This document shows positions 11,881 through 22,027 of a stretch of DNA of 27,791 nucleotides, one piece after another. This stretch comes from MGR-bin208 sp043779285 (GTDB lineage Bacteria; Bacteroidota; Bacteroidia; Chitinophagales; Chitinophagaceae). The notes beneath the pieces are model-generated. The model was not told where the DNA came from and did no database searches. It saw nothing but the letters and a program-made list of their open reading frames with translations. How positions within the stretch are numbered: position 1 is the first letter of the stretch; every line of letters begins with the position of its first letter. The translations under genes and the position numbers were made by a program. Where the stretch lies: NCBI GenBank assembly GCA_043779285.1, contig JAYWEL010000064.1, positions 1 through 27,791 of the forward strand, written 5' to 3'.

Positions 11881-12853
11881 ATTGCACTTTAATATAAGAT
11901 TTAAGTTTTTCCAGAACATCTTCACTAATCAAATTAATTTTTAACAGGTCCTCTATTTTCAAGTATGGACCATGTTGAGTTCTGTATTCAACTATTGCAT
12001 TTGCTAATGCCCATTTGAAGTATGGATGATTTTTCATTTCATCTTTCGAAGCCGTATTTATATTAAATTTTTCAATTAAATTATTAGCAAAAATTAATTT
12101 TGTTTTGATCTTCTGAAAAGTAGAATCGGGTAATGCATAAACCTCGGCCAGCTGATTTATTGAATAAAATCCTCCCAGTTTTTCTCTGAATTGTATTATT
12201 CGGTTTGCCAGCTTGGAACCTATACCAGGTAATGATATAAATGCAAATGAATCAGCCAGATTGATGTCAATATTTACCGGGTTGTATTTTATATTTTCAG
12301 GATAATTTGATTTTTCAAAAGCTGAATTTTTATTATTTTTTGTTGAATAATCCTCTTTAGTAGAATAGATTTTTATAAATGGGCAAAGGCGTTCATAATC
12401 CGTAGATGAAAACCCATAGATTTTTTTCAAATCTTCTTTTTTATAAAAATGACCACCCTTCGATAAATAATTTTGGATGGTTTTGATAGTCCGGTCTCTG
12501 ATTCCAAGTTTTACCCAGTTTTCAAAGCTTAATGAATTCGGGTCGAATTCAAACATCTCATATTTAGTTTCAGCATTTACCGAACTCTTATTTCGGTCAT
12601 ATTGAAAATTAGTTGGGTTATCGGTTTCTGTAGCATGCTCCTTATTTACCTTATTAGCAGGCTCTTTTTCATAAATAATCTGGATGTCTTTTATCAAAGA
12701 ACTGTCAGAAAGCAGGGTTGATAATGAAGCGGAAGGTTTATTGAAATTGGGGAATAACCAAATTAAAACAATCAAGATTAGCAATACAATTACTGCAATC
12801 CTTTCTTTTCTGGTAAAGGTTAAATAATCATGTATCCATTTCCTGATATCCAT
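11879..12853 (-). CDS. Membrane-anchored helix-hairpin-helix (ComEA-like) protein
   Basis: This 324-residue protein has one N-terminal membrane span (about 19-35, IAVIVLLILIVLIWLFP), a polar low-complexity linker (36-95) and three helix-hairpin-helix units at about 103-162 (FDPNSLSFENWVKLG), 193-254 (VNIDINLADSFAFISLPGIG) and 263-322 (FNINTASKDEMKNHPYFKW). Such units bind DNA non-specifically. Single-unit ComEA is the periplasmic DNA receptor of competence; triple-unit proteins of this size are common in Bacteroidota, and their role is not settled. The middle unit keeps the canonical PGIG hairpin, while the outer two are degenerate. It is the only leftward gene between 3.6 and 26.3 kb and lies between rplL and rpoB, converging with rplL. 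Confidence 0.82.
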   Translation of the reverse strand: MDIRKWIHDYLTFTRKERIAVIVLLILIVLIWLFPNFNKPSASLSTLLSDSSLIKDIQIIYEKEPANKVNKEHATETDNPTNFQYDRNKSSVNAETKYEMFEFDPNSLSFENWVKLGIRDRTIKTIQNYLSKGGHFYKKEDLKKIYGFSSTDYERLCPFIKIYSTKEDYSTKNNKNSAFEKSNYPENIKYNPVNIDINLADSFAFISLPGIGSKLANRIIQFREKLGGFYSINQLAEVYALPDSTFQKIKTKLIFANNLIEKFNINTASKDEMKNHPYFKWALANAIVEYRTQHGPYLKIEDLLKINLISEDVLEKLKSYIKVQ

Positions 12854-12946
12854 TTGTAAATATTACTTAAATTTAAAGCCAAACGGATAGAAATAAATAC
12901 CCCTTTAGTGGTATAAAAATACCTGCATTGGTTTATAAATTTTTCT

Positions 12947-12975
12947 TGTAATTCTCTGATTTATATGTACATTTG
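12947..12975 (+). promoter_or_regulatory. Promoter of rpoBC
   Basis: TTG (12947-12949), 18 bases, then TACATTTG (12968-12975), a perfect -7 motif. It gives a leader of about 135 bases before the rpoB ATG. Its existence fits the separation of rpoB from rplL by the reversed gene. Confidence 0.75.
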
Positions 12976-13008
12976 CAATCCTTTAATTTGGCCAATTACA
13001 TTTTGACG

Positions 13009-13026
13009 TTACTAAACATTACTAAA
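13009..13026 (+). repeat. Tandem TTACTAAA in the rpoB leader
   Basis: TTACTAAA occurs at 13009-13016 and again at 13019-13026, a 10-base period. A palindromic TTGGCCAA lies just upstream at 12988-12995. These could be a protein-binding site, but the window gives no further support. Confidence 0.35.
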
Positions 13027-13027
13027 T

Positions 13028-13048
13028 AGCTGATTTTCAGCTCCTTTT
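13028..13048 (+). terminator. Possible attenuator hairpin in the rpoB leader
   Basis: AGCTGA and TCAGCT form a perfect 6-bp stem with a TTT loop (13028-13042), followed by CCTTTTAT. The T-run is short and broken, so termination would be partial at most. A second hairpin, AATAAT/ATTATT with loop GGG, follows at 13060-13074. Confidence 0.4.
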
Positions 13049-13116
13049 ATTAATAATTTAATAATGGGATTATTGTGTTTTTTGCGTCATATAACTCTTT
13101 AAACAGGTTAAAAAGT

Positions 13117-16100
13117 ATGTCTTCAACAAAAATGAATCATCGGATTGACTTCGGAAAAATTAAACACTTAGCAGATGCGCCAGACCTTTTAGACATTCAG
13201 ATTGAATCATTCAAAGACTTTTTTCAGTTAGAAACCACTCCGGACAAGCGTAATAATGAAGGCTTGTTTAAGGTTTTTAAAGAAAATTTCCCAATCACTG
13301 ATACGCGGAATATTTTCGTTCTGGAATTCCTTGATTATTTCGTTGATCCTCCACGTTACTCTATTGAAGAGTGTATGGAAAGAGGATTAACCTACTCTGT
13401 GCCACTAAAAGCAAAAATGCGTCTAAGTTGTAATGACGACGAGCATATTGACTTCCAAACAATTGTACAGGATGTGTTTTTGGGTAATATCCCTTACATG
13501 ACTCCTCGTGGTACTTTTGTTGTCAATGGTGCTGAACGGGTAGTCGTTTCACAGTTACACCGTTCTCCGGGTGTTTTCTTTGGAAAGTCAGTTCACCCGA
13601 ATGGAACAAAAATTTATTCTGCCAGAGTTATTCCTTTCAAGGGAGCTTGGATGGAATTTGCAACAGATATCAATAATGTGATGTTTGCATATATCGATCG
13701 GAAGAAAAAATTCCCGGTTACTACTTTATTGCGTTCTATTGGTTTTGAAACAGACAAGGATATCCTTGAGTTGTTTGGTATGGCTGATGAAATAAAGTGT
13801 ACCAAAAAAACTTTACAGGAATCTTTAGGTCGTCGTTTAGCTGCCCGTGTTTTAAGAACTTGGGTTGAAGATTTTGTGGATGAAGATACAGGTGAAGTAG
13901 TTTCTATAGAAAGAAATGAAATTCTTTTGGAAAGAGACTCTGTTTTAAATGAAGAAGCAATTGAATTAGTTGCAGAGATGGATATCAAAAGCATCTTCCT
14001 GCAAAGAGAAGACGTGGGTGGAGATTATGCAATTATCTACAATACATTAAATAAAGATACTTCGAATAGTGAGCTGGAAGCAGTTCAACACATTTATCGC
14101 CAATTGCGTGGTGCAGATGCGCCGGACAATGAAACGGCTCGTGGTATTATTGATAAATTATTTTTTAGCGATAAGCGTTATGATTTAGGAGAAGTAGGTC
14201 GTTATAAAATCAACCGCAAGTTGAATATCGATTCTCCTCTTAAACAAAAAACTTTAACTAAGAGTGATATCATTGAAATTGTAAAATATCTTGTTCGCTT
14301 AACCAATGGTAAAGCCGATATTGATGATATCGATCACTTGAGCAATCGTCGTGTTCGTACAGTAGGGGAGCAATTATTTGCTCAGTTTGGTGTTGGTCTT
14401 TCACGTATGGCTCGTACTATCCGCGAAAGAATGAACGTACGTGACAATGAAGTTTTCACACCGGTTGATCTGATCAATGCAAGAACATTATCATCTGTTA
14501 TCAATTCGTTCTTTGGAACTTCTCAGTTGTCTCAATTCTTAGATCAGACAAACCCACTTTCTGAAATTACACACAAGCGTCGTATTTCAGCACTGGGGCC
14601 AGGTGGTTTAAGTCGTGAAAGAGCTGGTTTCGAAGTTCGAGATGTACACTATTCTCACTATGGTCGTTTATGTACTATTGAAACACCGGAAGGACCGAAT
14701 ATTGGATTGATTTCTACACTTTGTGTTCATGCTACTATTAATGATATGGGATTCATAGAAACTCCTTATCGTAAAGTGAATGACAGTAAAGTGGATATGA
14801 AGAAATTGGTTTTCCTGAGTGCCGAAGAAGAAGATAGTGCAAAGATTGCACAAGCAAATTCTGAATTAAGTGATAAAGGAGAATTTGTGCAGGATAAAGT
14901 TGCATCTCGTCAAACAGGTGATTTCCCTATTCTTGATAAAGGCGATGTTGAATTTATGGACGTTGCTCCCAACCAGATTGTTGGTTTGAGTGCATCCTTG
15001 ATTCCATTCCTGGAACATGATGATGCCAACCGTGCTTTGATGGGATCAAACATGCAACGTCAGGCAGTTCCATTAATTCGTCCTGACAGTCCGATTGTAG
15101 GAACAGGATTAGAAGGAAAGGCAGCACGTGATGCGAGGATTCAGATTCACGCAGCCGGTGATGGTGTTGTAGAATATGTAGATGCAAACGAAATTCATGT
15201 TCGATACAATCGGAATGAAGTAGAAAAGCTGGTAAGTTTTGAAGAAGATCTGGTTGTTTATAAATTAACCAAATTCATTAAAACGAACCAGGAGACAAAT
15301 ATTAACTTAAAGCCAGGTGTTATAAAAGGGCAGAAAGTAAAAAAAGGCGATTTCCTAACCGAAGGCTATGCAGTTGAAAAAGGAGAACTTGCTCTGGGTA
15401 AAAACTTAAAAGTGGCATTTATGCCATGGAAAGGGTACAACTTTGAGGATGCCATTGTAATCAGCGAAAGAGTAGTTCGTGAAGATTTATTTACTTCGGT
15501 TCATATTTCTGAATATGAATTGGAAGTTCGTGATACTAAATTAGGAGAAGAAGAACTTACCCCAGACATTCCAAACGTTTCGGAAGAAGCGACTAAAGAT
15601 TTGGATGAAAATGGAATCATTCGGGTTGGTGCTCATATTAAAGAAGGCGATATCTTAATTGGAAAAATTACTCCGAAAGGAGAAAGTGATCCAACTCCGG
15701 AAGAAAAATTACTAAGAGCAATCTTTGGTGATAAAGCCGGTGATGCAAAAGATGCATCTTTGAAAGCACCAAACGGTGTAGAAGGTGTAATCATCGATAA
15801 AAAATTATTCCAGCGAGCTAAGAAAGATAAGTCTACAAAGGTTAAAGAAAAAGCAGTTTTAGAAAAGCTTGAGAAAGCTCATGAAATGAATATGAGTACT
15901 TTGAAAGAAGTGATGGTAGAAAAACTGCTCTTAATACTGAAAGACAAATCCAGTGCTGGCGTTTCTAATAATTTTAGTGAAATGCTGATTGGAAAGGGAG
16001 CTAAGTTTACTGCGAAAAACCTTTCCCAGGTTGATTTCATGAACGTGAATCCTTTGGGCTGGTCAAATGATGCTACTATTGATGATCAGATCAATACGTT

Positions 16101-16920
16101 GATTCATAATTTCAGTATTAAGTATAATGAAGAGTTAGGTAGATTCAAACGTGAAAAATTCAATATCTCTATTGGGGATGAATTACCTGCTGGTGTATTG
16201 AAATTAGCAAAGGTTTATTTAGCTGTAAAACGTAAGTTAAAAGTTGGAGATAAAATGGCAGGACGTCACGGTAACAAAGGAATTGTTGCCAAGATTGTTC
16301 GCCAGGAAGACATGCCATTCCTGGAAGACGGAACTCCGGTTGATGTTGTATTGAATCCATTAGGTGTACCATCTCGTATGAACCTTGGACAGATTTATGA
16401 AACAATTCTTGGATGGGCCGGTGAAAAATTGAACCTAAAATTCTCTACTCCGATATTTGATGGTGCTACAGTTGAAGAAATAGGAAAATATTGCGAAGAA
16501 GCAAATATTCCAATGTGGGGCCACACTTATTTATATGATGGAGAAACTGGCGACAAATTCCACCAGAAAGCAACCGTAGGTATTATTTATGTGATTAAGC
16601 TACACCACATGGTTGATGATAAGATGCATGCCCGTTCAATCGGACCATATAGTCTTATTACACAACAACCTTTAGGTGGTAAAGCACAATTTGGAGGTCA
16701 GCGTTTTGGAGAGATGGAGGTTTGGGCACTGGAAGCGTATGGTGCATCAAACATATTGCAGGAATTGTTGACACTTAAATCGGATGATATCATCGGAAGA
16801 GCAAAAACATACGAAGCAATTGTAAAAGGCGATAACATTCCAAGGCCAGGTATTCCTGAATCATTCAATGTATTGGTTCATGAGTTAAGAGGTTTAGGAT
16901 TGGATCTTAAATTCGACTAA
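13117..16920 (+). CDS. rpoB: RNA polymerase beta subunit
   Basis: This is the beta subunit of RNA polymerase, 1267 residues from the chosen ATG at 13117 (MSSTKMNHRIDFGKIKH), which matches the start of other Bacteroidota RpoB. An open frame runs 14 codons further up to a GTG, but those residues are not family-like. Landmarks: RGTFVVNGAERVVVSQLHRSPG near the start; the rifampicin pocket at about 467-530 with SQLSQFLDQTNPLSEITHKR and SALGPGGLSRERAGFEVRD in the wild-type, sensitive form; ETPEGPNIGLI; KVGDKMAGRHGNKG; and the C-terminal GGKAQFGGQRFGEMEVWALE. It is transcribed from the promoter at 12947 together with rpoC, 57 bases downstream. Confidence 0.98.
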   Translation: MSSTKMNHRIDFGKIKHLADAPDLLDIQIESFKDFFQLETTPDKRNNEGLFKVFKENFPITDTRNIFVLEFLDYFVDPPRYSIEECMERGLTYSVPLKAKMRLSCNDDEHIDFQTIVQDVFLGNIPYMTPRGTFVVNGAERVVVSQLHRSPGVFFGKSVHPNGTKIYSARVIPFKGAWMEFATDINNVMFAYIDRKKKFPVTTLLRSIGFETDKDILELFGMADEIKCTKKTLQESLGRRLAARVLRTWVEDFVDEDTGEVVSIERNEILLERDSVLNEEAIELVAEMDIKSIFLQREDVGGDYAIIYNTLNKDTSNSELEAVQHIYRQLRGADAPDNETARGIIDKLFFSDKRYDLGEVGRYKINRKLNIDSPLKQKTLTKSDIIEIVKYLVRLTNGKADIDDIDHLSNRRVRTVGEQLFAQFGVGLSRMARTIRERMNVRDNEVFTPVDLINARTLSSVINSFFGTSQLSQFLDQTNPLSEITHKRRISALGPGGLSRERAGFEVRDVHYSHYGRLCTIETPEGPNIGLISTLCVHATINDMGFIETPYRKVNDSKVDMKKLVFLSAEEEDSAKIAQANSELSDKGEFVQDKVASRQTGDFPILDKGDVEFMDVAPNQIVGLSASLIPFLEHDDANRALMGSNMQRQAVPLIRPDSPIVGTGLEGKAARDARIQIHAAGDGVVEYVDANEIHVRYNRNEVEKLVSFEEDLVVYKLTKFIKTNQETNINLKPGVIKGQKVKKGDFLTEGYAVEKGELALGKNLKVAFMPWKGYNFEDAIVISERVVREDLFTSVHISEYELEVRDTKLGEEELTPDIPNVSEEATKDLDENGIIRVGAHIKEGDILIGKITPKGESDPTPEEKLLRAIFGDKAGDAKDASLKAPNGVEGVIIDKKLFQRAKKDKSTKVKEKAVLEKLEKAHEMNMSTLKEVMVEKLLLILKDKSSAGVSNNFSEMLIGKGAKFTAKNLSQVDFMNVNPLGWSNDATIDDQINTLIHNFSIKYNEELGRFKREKFNISIGDELPAGVLKLAKVYLAVKRKLKVGDKMAGRHGNKGIVAKIVRQEDMPFLEDGTPVDVVLNPLGVPSRMNLGQIYETILGWAGEKLNLKFSTPIFDGATVEEIGKYCEEANIPMWGHTYLYDGETGDKFHQKATVGIIYVIKLHHMVDDKMHARSIGPYSLITQQPLGGKAQFGGQRFGEMEVWALEAYGASNILQELLTLKSDDIIGRAKTYEAIVKGDNIPRPGIPESFNVLVHELRGLGLDLKFD

Positions 16921-16977
16921 GAAGTTCCAATTTCGTTGAGGTATCTTAATCAAACACTTTAAAATCGACTTAGACAT

Positions 16978-19900
16978 ATGTCATTTAGAAAAGAAAATAG
17001 ACCAAAAGCAAGTTTCTCAAAAATCACCATTGGCCTTGCATCTCCTGATAATATTCTGGAGAGGAGCTTTGGTGAAATCTTAAAGCCGGAAACCATTAAC
17101 TATCGTACGTATAAGCCTGAACGTGATGGCTTGTTCTGCGAACGGATTTTTGGACCTGTTAAAGATTACGAATGTGCTTGCGGAAAATATAAGCGTATCA
17201 GATATAAGGGAATTGTTTGTGACCGTTGTGGTGTGGAAGTAACGGAAAAGAAAGTACGCCGCGAACGTATGGGTCACATTAAATTAGTTGTTCCTGTAGT
17301 ACATATTTGGTATTTCAAAAGTTTACCTAATAAAATTGGTTACTTACTTGGAATGAGTTCCAAGAAAATGGAAACCATTGTTTATTATGAAAGGTTTATA
17401 GTTATTCAATCTGGTATCCGTGCAGATAAAGGACAGAATTTCGGTGATCTTTTAACGGAAGAAGAATATTTGGATATATTGGATACTTTACCAAAAGACA
17501 ACCAATATCTTCCGGATGAAGATCCGAATAAGTTTATTGCTAAAATGGGTGCTGAAGCCATTCATGACTTATTGAAATTAATAGACCTGGATCAATTGTC
17601 ATTTGATCTTCGTAATTCAGCAGCAACTGAAACTTCACAGCAACGTAAAGCAGATGCCTTAAAGCGGTTGAGTGTTGTAGAAGCTTTCCGTGATGCGAAT
17701 ACAAGAATTAATAACCGTCCTGAATGGATGGTAATGCAATATATTCCAGTAATTCCACCAGAATTACGTCCATTGGTTCCTTTGGATGGTGGTCGTTTTG
17801 CTTCTTCTGATTTAAACGATTTGTATCGTCGGGTAATTATTCGTAACAACCGTTTAAAACGATTGGTAGAAATTAAAGCACCTGAGGTAATTCTTCGTAA
17901 CGAGAAGCGTATGTTGCAGGAAGCTGTTGACTCGTTATTTGATAATTCAAGAAAATCAAATGCGGTTAAAGCTGAAGGTGGTCGAGCATTAAAATCATTA
18001 AGTGATGTATTAAAAGGTAAGCAAGGTCGTTTCCGTCAGAACCTTCTTGGTAAACGTGTTGACTATTCTGGTCGTTCGGTTATCGTAGTAGGACCTGAAC
18101 TGAAATTACAGGAGTGTGGTTTACCAAAAGATATGGCTGCCGAATTATTTAAGCCATTTATCATTCGTAAGTTAATTGAAAGAGGAATTGTAAAAACAGT
18201 GAAGTCTGCCCGTAAACTGGTAGATAAAAAAGAAGCTGTTATTTGGGATATCCTGGAAAATATATTGAAGGGTCACCCGATTATGTTGAACCGTGCCCCG
18301 ACACTTCACCGGTTATCTATTCAGGCATTCCAACCAAAATTGATTGAAGGAAAAGCGATACAGCTTCACCCATTGGTGTGTTCTTCATTCAACGCCGATT
18401 TCGATGGTGATCAGATGGCCGTTCACGTTCCTTTAGGTCACGCAGCAATATTGGAAGCACAATTGATTATGTTGGCTTCTCAGAATATCCTGAATCCACA
18501 AAATGGTACACCAATTACCTTACCTTCTCAGGACATGGTATTGGGTCTGTATTATTTGTCTAAAGGACTTAAATCTACACCAACCGAAAAAGTTAGAGGT
18601 GAAGGAAAAGCATTCTATTCTCCGGAAGAAGTAATCATAGCTCACAACGAAGATAAAATTGACTTGCATGCCTGGATTAAGGTAAAAGTTAATATTCGTT
18701 TGGAGAATGGCGATTTAGTAAACAAATTAACCGACACTACAGTTGGTCGGGTAATTTTTAACCAAGTTGTACCTCCGCAGGTAGGATTTGTAAATGCTTT
18801 ATTGACAAAGAAAAATCTTCGGGAAATTATTGGAGATATCATTACAATTACGAACATACCAACAACGGTTAAGTTTTTGGATGCTATTAAAACGCTTGGT
18901 TTCCGAACGGCCTTCCGAGGTGGACTTTCGTTTAACGTAAGCGACTTGAAAGTTCCGGACGTTAAGGAGTCGATGCTTGAAACAGCAAAAGCTGAAGTAG
19001 ATGAGGTTTGGGAAAACTACAATATGGGTCTTATTACCAACAACGAACGATACAATCAGATTGTTGATATTTGGAGCCGTGTAGATACGAAGCTTACAGA
19101 AACTTTGATCTATGAATTAAGTAACGATAAACAAGGTTTCAACTCTGTATATATGATGTTGGATTCTGGAGCTAGAGGTTCCAAACAACAGATTAAACAG
19201 TTGGCAGGTATCAGAGGATTGATGGCTAAGCCTAGAAAATCTGGTTCTACCGGTTCTGAGATTATTGAAAATCCGATTCTTTCCAACTTTAAAGGTGGAT
19301 TGAATGTATTGGATTACTTTATTTCTACGCACGGTGCCCGTAAAGGTTTGGCGGATACAGCACTTAAAACGGCCGATGCAGGTTACTTAACCCGTCGATT
19401 GGTTGACGTTTCGCAGGATGTGGTTATTACCGAAGAAGATTGTGGTACACTGAGAGGTATTGCAACATCTGCTTTAAAAGATAATGAGGATATCATTGAA
19501 CCATTGTCTGATAGAATTCAAGGTCGTACATCTTTACATGATGTACTAGATATAATAACAGCAGACGTATTGGTTGCTGGTGGATCTGAAATCACCGATT
19601 CAATTTCTAAGAAGATCGAAGAATCAGGTATTGAAGTTGTGGAGATTCGTTCTGTATTAACATGTGAAAGCCGTCGTGGTGTTTGTGTTAAGTGTTATGG
19701 AAAAAATCTGGCAACCGGAAATATCACTCAAAAAGGAGATGCTGTTGGTATTATTGCTGCTCAGTCAATTGGTGAGCCGGGTACACAGCTTACACTTCGT
19801 ACGTTCCACGTGGGTGGAGTGGCAGGTTCTACTTCTGTTGAGTCATCCTTGTTTTCGAAATTTGATGGTACTATGATTTTTGATGGTTTACGTACTGTAA

Positions 19901-21270
19901 CCACAGAGAATGCAGATGGAAATAAAGTCCAGGTTGTTATCGGTCGTACCGGTGAAGTAAGAAACATGGATGTAAAGAATGATCGTTTAATGAATGTAAT
20001 GAACATTCCATACGGTGCCATTTTAAATGTAAAAGACGGACAAAAAGTTATTAAAGGAGATACAGTTTGTACATGGGATCCATATAACAACGTTATCATT
20101 GCTGAGGTGGACGGTTTGGTTCATTTTGAAAATGTATTAGATGGTATAACCTATAGAGAAGAGTCTGATGAGCAGACAGGTCACCGTGAAAAAGTGGTTA
20201 TTGAAACGAAAGACAAAACCAAAATTCCATCAATTATCTTGATAGGTAAAGAAGAGAAATCATATAACCTTCCAACGGGTAGTCATATCATCGTTAATGA
20301 AGGCGATAAAGTTAAAGCTGGAAAAGTTTTAGTTAAAATTCCTCGTATACTTGGAAAACTTAGAGATATTACCGGAGGTCTTCCTCGTGTTACCGAATTA
20401 TTCGAAGCACGTAACCCAAGTAATCCGGCGGTTGTAACGGAAATTGATGGAGTTGTTTCCATGGGAGCAATTAAAAGAGGTAACCGTGAAATTATCATCG
20501 AAGCAAAAGATGGTATTACGCGTAAATATCTTGTTCCATTGACAAGACAGATTCTTGCACAGGAAAGAGATTTTGTAAAAGCAGGAACTCCATTATCTGA
20601 TGGACAGATTGCACCGAATGATATATTAGCTATTCGTGGACCTTTTGCGGTTCAGGAGTATGTTGTAAATGAAATTCAGGAAGTATATCGTTTGCAGGGT
20701 GTAAATATCAATGACAAACATATTGAAGTAATCGTTCGTCAAATGATGCGTAAATTATCCATTGTTGATCCGGGTGATACAAAATTCCTTGAAGGAGATT
20801 CAGTAGATAAGTTTGAATTTGTAGAAGAGAATGATTGGGTGTATGACAAGAAAGTTATAACAGTTGCCGGTGATTCTACACATTTCCGCCCTGGTCAGAT
20901 TGTAAGTTTACGGGAATTAAGAGAAGAGAATTCTATACTTCGACGCAATGATAAGAAGTTGGCTGAACACCGTGATGCAAATCCGGCAACATCCACACCT
21001 ACATTACTAGGTATTACCAAAGCTTCTTTGGGTACACAAAGTTGGATTTCAGCGGCTTCGTTCCAAGAGACTACCAAGGTTCTTTCTCAGGCTGCAATCA
21101 ATGGTAAAGCCGATCCAATGTTAGGTTTGAAAGAGAATGTAATCACGGGTCATCCGATTCCAGCTGGAACAGGTTTACGTGAATTTGAAAACACAGTTGT
21201 AGGAAGTAAAGAAGAGTATGAAGTGTTACAAACCACACGTGAAGTGATGAACTTTGATGAAGTGGAATAA
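16978..21270 (+). CDS. rpoC: RNA polymerase beta' subunit
   Basis: This is the catalytic beta' subunit of RNA polymerase, 1430 residues. The first zinc site is C66, C68, C81, C84 (CACGKYK...CDRCG); the active-site NADFDGD lies at 472-478 with the three Mg-binding aspartates; the second zinc site is C822, C896, C903 and C906 (EEDCGTLRG and CESRRGVCVKC). The trigger loop region IAAQSIGEPGTQLTLRTFH is intact, and the C-terminal part contains GGLPRVTELFEAR and the late SWISAASFQETTKVL segment. It follows rpoB by 57 bases and ends with a terminator at 21299. Confidence 0.98.
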   Translation: MSFRKENRPKASFSKITIGLASPDNILERSFGEILKPETINYRTYKPERDGLFCERIFGPVKDYECACGKYKRIRYKGIVCDRCGVEVTEKKVRRERMGHIKLVVPVVHIWYFKSLPNKIGYLLGMSSKKMETIVYYERFIVIQSGIRADKGQNFGDLLTEEEYLDILDTLPKDNQYLPDEDPNKFIAKMGAEAIHDLLKLIDLDQLSFDLRNSAATETSQQRKADALKRLSVVEAFRDANTRINNRPEWMVMQYIPVIPPELRPLVPLDGGRFASSDLNDLYRRVIIRNNRLKRLVEIKAPEVILRNEKRMLQEAVDSLFDNSRKSNAVKAEGGRALKSLSDVLKGKQGRFRQNLLGKRVDYSGRSVIVVGPELKLQECGLPKDMAAELFKPFIIRKLIERGIVKTVKSARKLVDKKEAVIWDILENILKGHPIMLNRAPTLHRLSIQAFQPKLIEGKAIQLHPLVCSSFNADFDGDQMAVHVPLGHAAILEAQLIMLASQNILNPQNGTPITLPSQDMVLGLYYLSKGLKSTPTEKVRGEGKAFYSPEEVIIAHNEDKIDLHAWIKVKVNIRLENGDLVNKLTDTTVGRVIFNQVVPPQVGFVNALLTKKNLREIIGDIITITNIPTTVKFLDAIKTLGFRTAFRGGLSFNVSDLKVPDVKESMLETAKAEVDEVWENYNMGLITNNERYNQIVDIWSRVDTKLTETLIYELSNDKQGFNSVYMMLDSGARGSKQQIKQLAGIRGLMAKPRKSGSTGSEIIENPILSNFKGGLNVLDYFISTHGARKGLADTALKTADAGYLTRRLVDVSQDVVITEEDCGTLRGIATSALKDNEDIIEPLSDRIQGRTSLHDVLDIITADVLVAGGSEITDSISKKIEESGIEVVEIRSVLTCESRRGVCVKCYGKNLATGNITQKGDAVGIIAAQSIGEPGTQLTLRTFHVGGVAGSTSVESSLFSKFDGTMIFDGLRTVTTENADGNKVQVVIGRTGEVRNMDVKNDRLMNVMNIPYGAILNVKDGQKVIKGDTVCTWDPYNNVIIAEVDGLVHFENVLDGITYREESDEQTGHREKVVIETKDKTKIPSIILIGKEEKSYNLPTGSHIIVNEGDKVKAGKVLVKIPRILGKLRDITGGLPRVTELFEARNPSNPAVVTEIDGVVSMGAIKRGNREIIIEAKDGITRKYLVPLTRQILAQERDFVKAGTPLSDGQIAPNDILAIRGPFAVQEYVVNEIQEVYRLQGVNINDKHIEVIVRQMMRKLSIVDPGDTKFLEGDSVDKFEFVEENDWVYDKKVITVAGDSTHFRPGQIVSLRELREENSILRRNDKKLAEHRDANPATSTPTLLGITKASLGTQSWISAASFQETTKVLSQAAINGKADPMLGLKENVITGHPIPAGTGLREFENTVVGSKEEYEVLQTTREVMNFDEVE

Positions 21271-21298
21271 TAAAGGAAGTATTAAAAATTAAAATAAT

Positions 21299-21335
21299 AA
21301 ATAGGGAGTAATTTTTTTTTACTTCCTATTTTTTT
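21299..21335 (+). terminator. Intrinsic terminator of rpoBC
   Basis: Arms 21299-21311 and 21319-21331 pair over 13 positions with one G-T wobble, around a T-rich loop, followed by T to 21335. Confidence 0.85.
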
Positions 21336-21348
21336 AGTCTGTTAAGTG

Positions 21349-21380
21349 TTTGATAAAGTGTTTTAGACATTTTATTTTAG
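21349..21380 (+). promoter_or_regulatory. Probable promoter of the OmpH-like gene
   Basis: TTTG (21349-21352), 20 bases, then TATTTTAG (21373-21380), one base off TAnnTTTG. It lies just after the rpoC terminator and 36 bases before the next start. Confidence 0.45.
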
Positions 21381-21415
21381 CAACTAAATCCCTGTTAATT
21401 TGTAAAAAATAGAAA

Positions 21416-22021
21416 ATGAAAAACTGGTTACTGGCATCAAATATCGTTTTACTTGTTCTTGTGGGAATACTTTTTTACCTGCATTTCAATTCAAGTAATT
21501 CAAAGTCAAATAAGAATAGTGTTGCTTCAAAAGAAATTTCTTCAGATGGGAATGCATTTAAAATTGCCTATTTTGAAATGGACTCTGTTGAAAATAGTTT
21601 TTATATGGTTAAAGAGATGAAAGCAGAATTGGATAAGAAGGAAGATGCAATAACCAATGAATTAAGCAGACTGGAAAAAGATTTTCGGGCAAAAGGAAGT
21701 GAATACCAAAGCAAAGCTGAATCTATGACTGCATCGCAGGGAGAAATGGCGAATAAGGATATGATGCAAATGCAACAACAGATCCAAAGTAGAAAACAGG
21801 CACTTGATCAGGAATATCAGGATTTTCTAATGAGAAAAACAAGAGAAGTAAAAGGTAAGATTGAAGATTATCTGAAAGTATTTAATGCGGATAAAAAATA
21901 TTCATACATCGTTGCATACGAACCAGGCTTATTTTATTTCCGAGATACATTGTACAATATTACCAGTGAACTTGTAAAAGGATTAAATGAAATGAAGAGT
22001 CCTTCGAAAGAGAAAAAATAA
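21416..22021 (+). CDS. OmpH/Skp-like periplasmic protein
   Basis: This 201-residue protein has the layout of the OmpH (Skp) family, chaperones that hold unfolded outer-membrane proteins in the periplasm. An N-terminal hydrophobic segment (about 5-23) acts as a signal peptide or anchor, with no lipobox or clear cleavage motif. It is followed by a family-like strand FKIAYFEMDSV and a long charged helical region rich in Glu, Lys, Gln and Met (about 62-155) that would form the coiled-coil arms, then a closing segment KKYSYIVAYEPGLFYF. It is a single-gene unit with its own promoter-like site and terminator. Substrates cannot be told. Confidence 0.82.
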   Translation: MKNWLLASNIVLLVLVGILFYLHFNSSNSKSNKNSVASKEISSDGNAFKIAYFEMDSVENSFYMVKEMKAELDKKEDAITNELSRLEKDFRAKGSEYQSKAESMTASQGEMANKDMMQMQQQIQSRKQALDQEYQDFLMRKTREVKGKIEDYLKVFNADKKYSYIVAYEPGLFYFRDTLYNITSELVKGLNEMKSPSKEKK

Positions 22022-22027
22022 AAATTG

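Noticed and set aside
13075..13116. An upstream GTG start for rpoB.
   Set aside because: The 14 extra residues lie in the leader hairpin region and do not resemble RpoB N-termini; ATG 13117 gives the family start.
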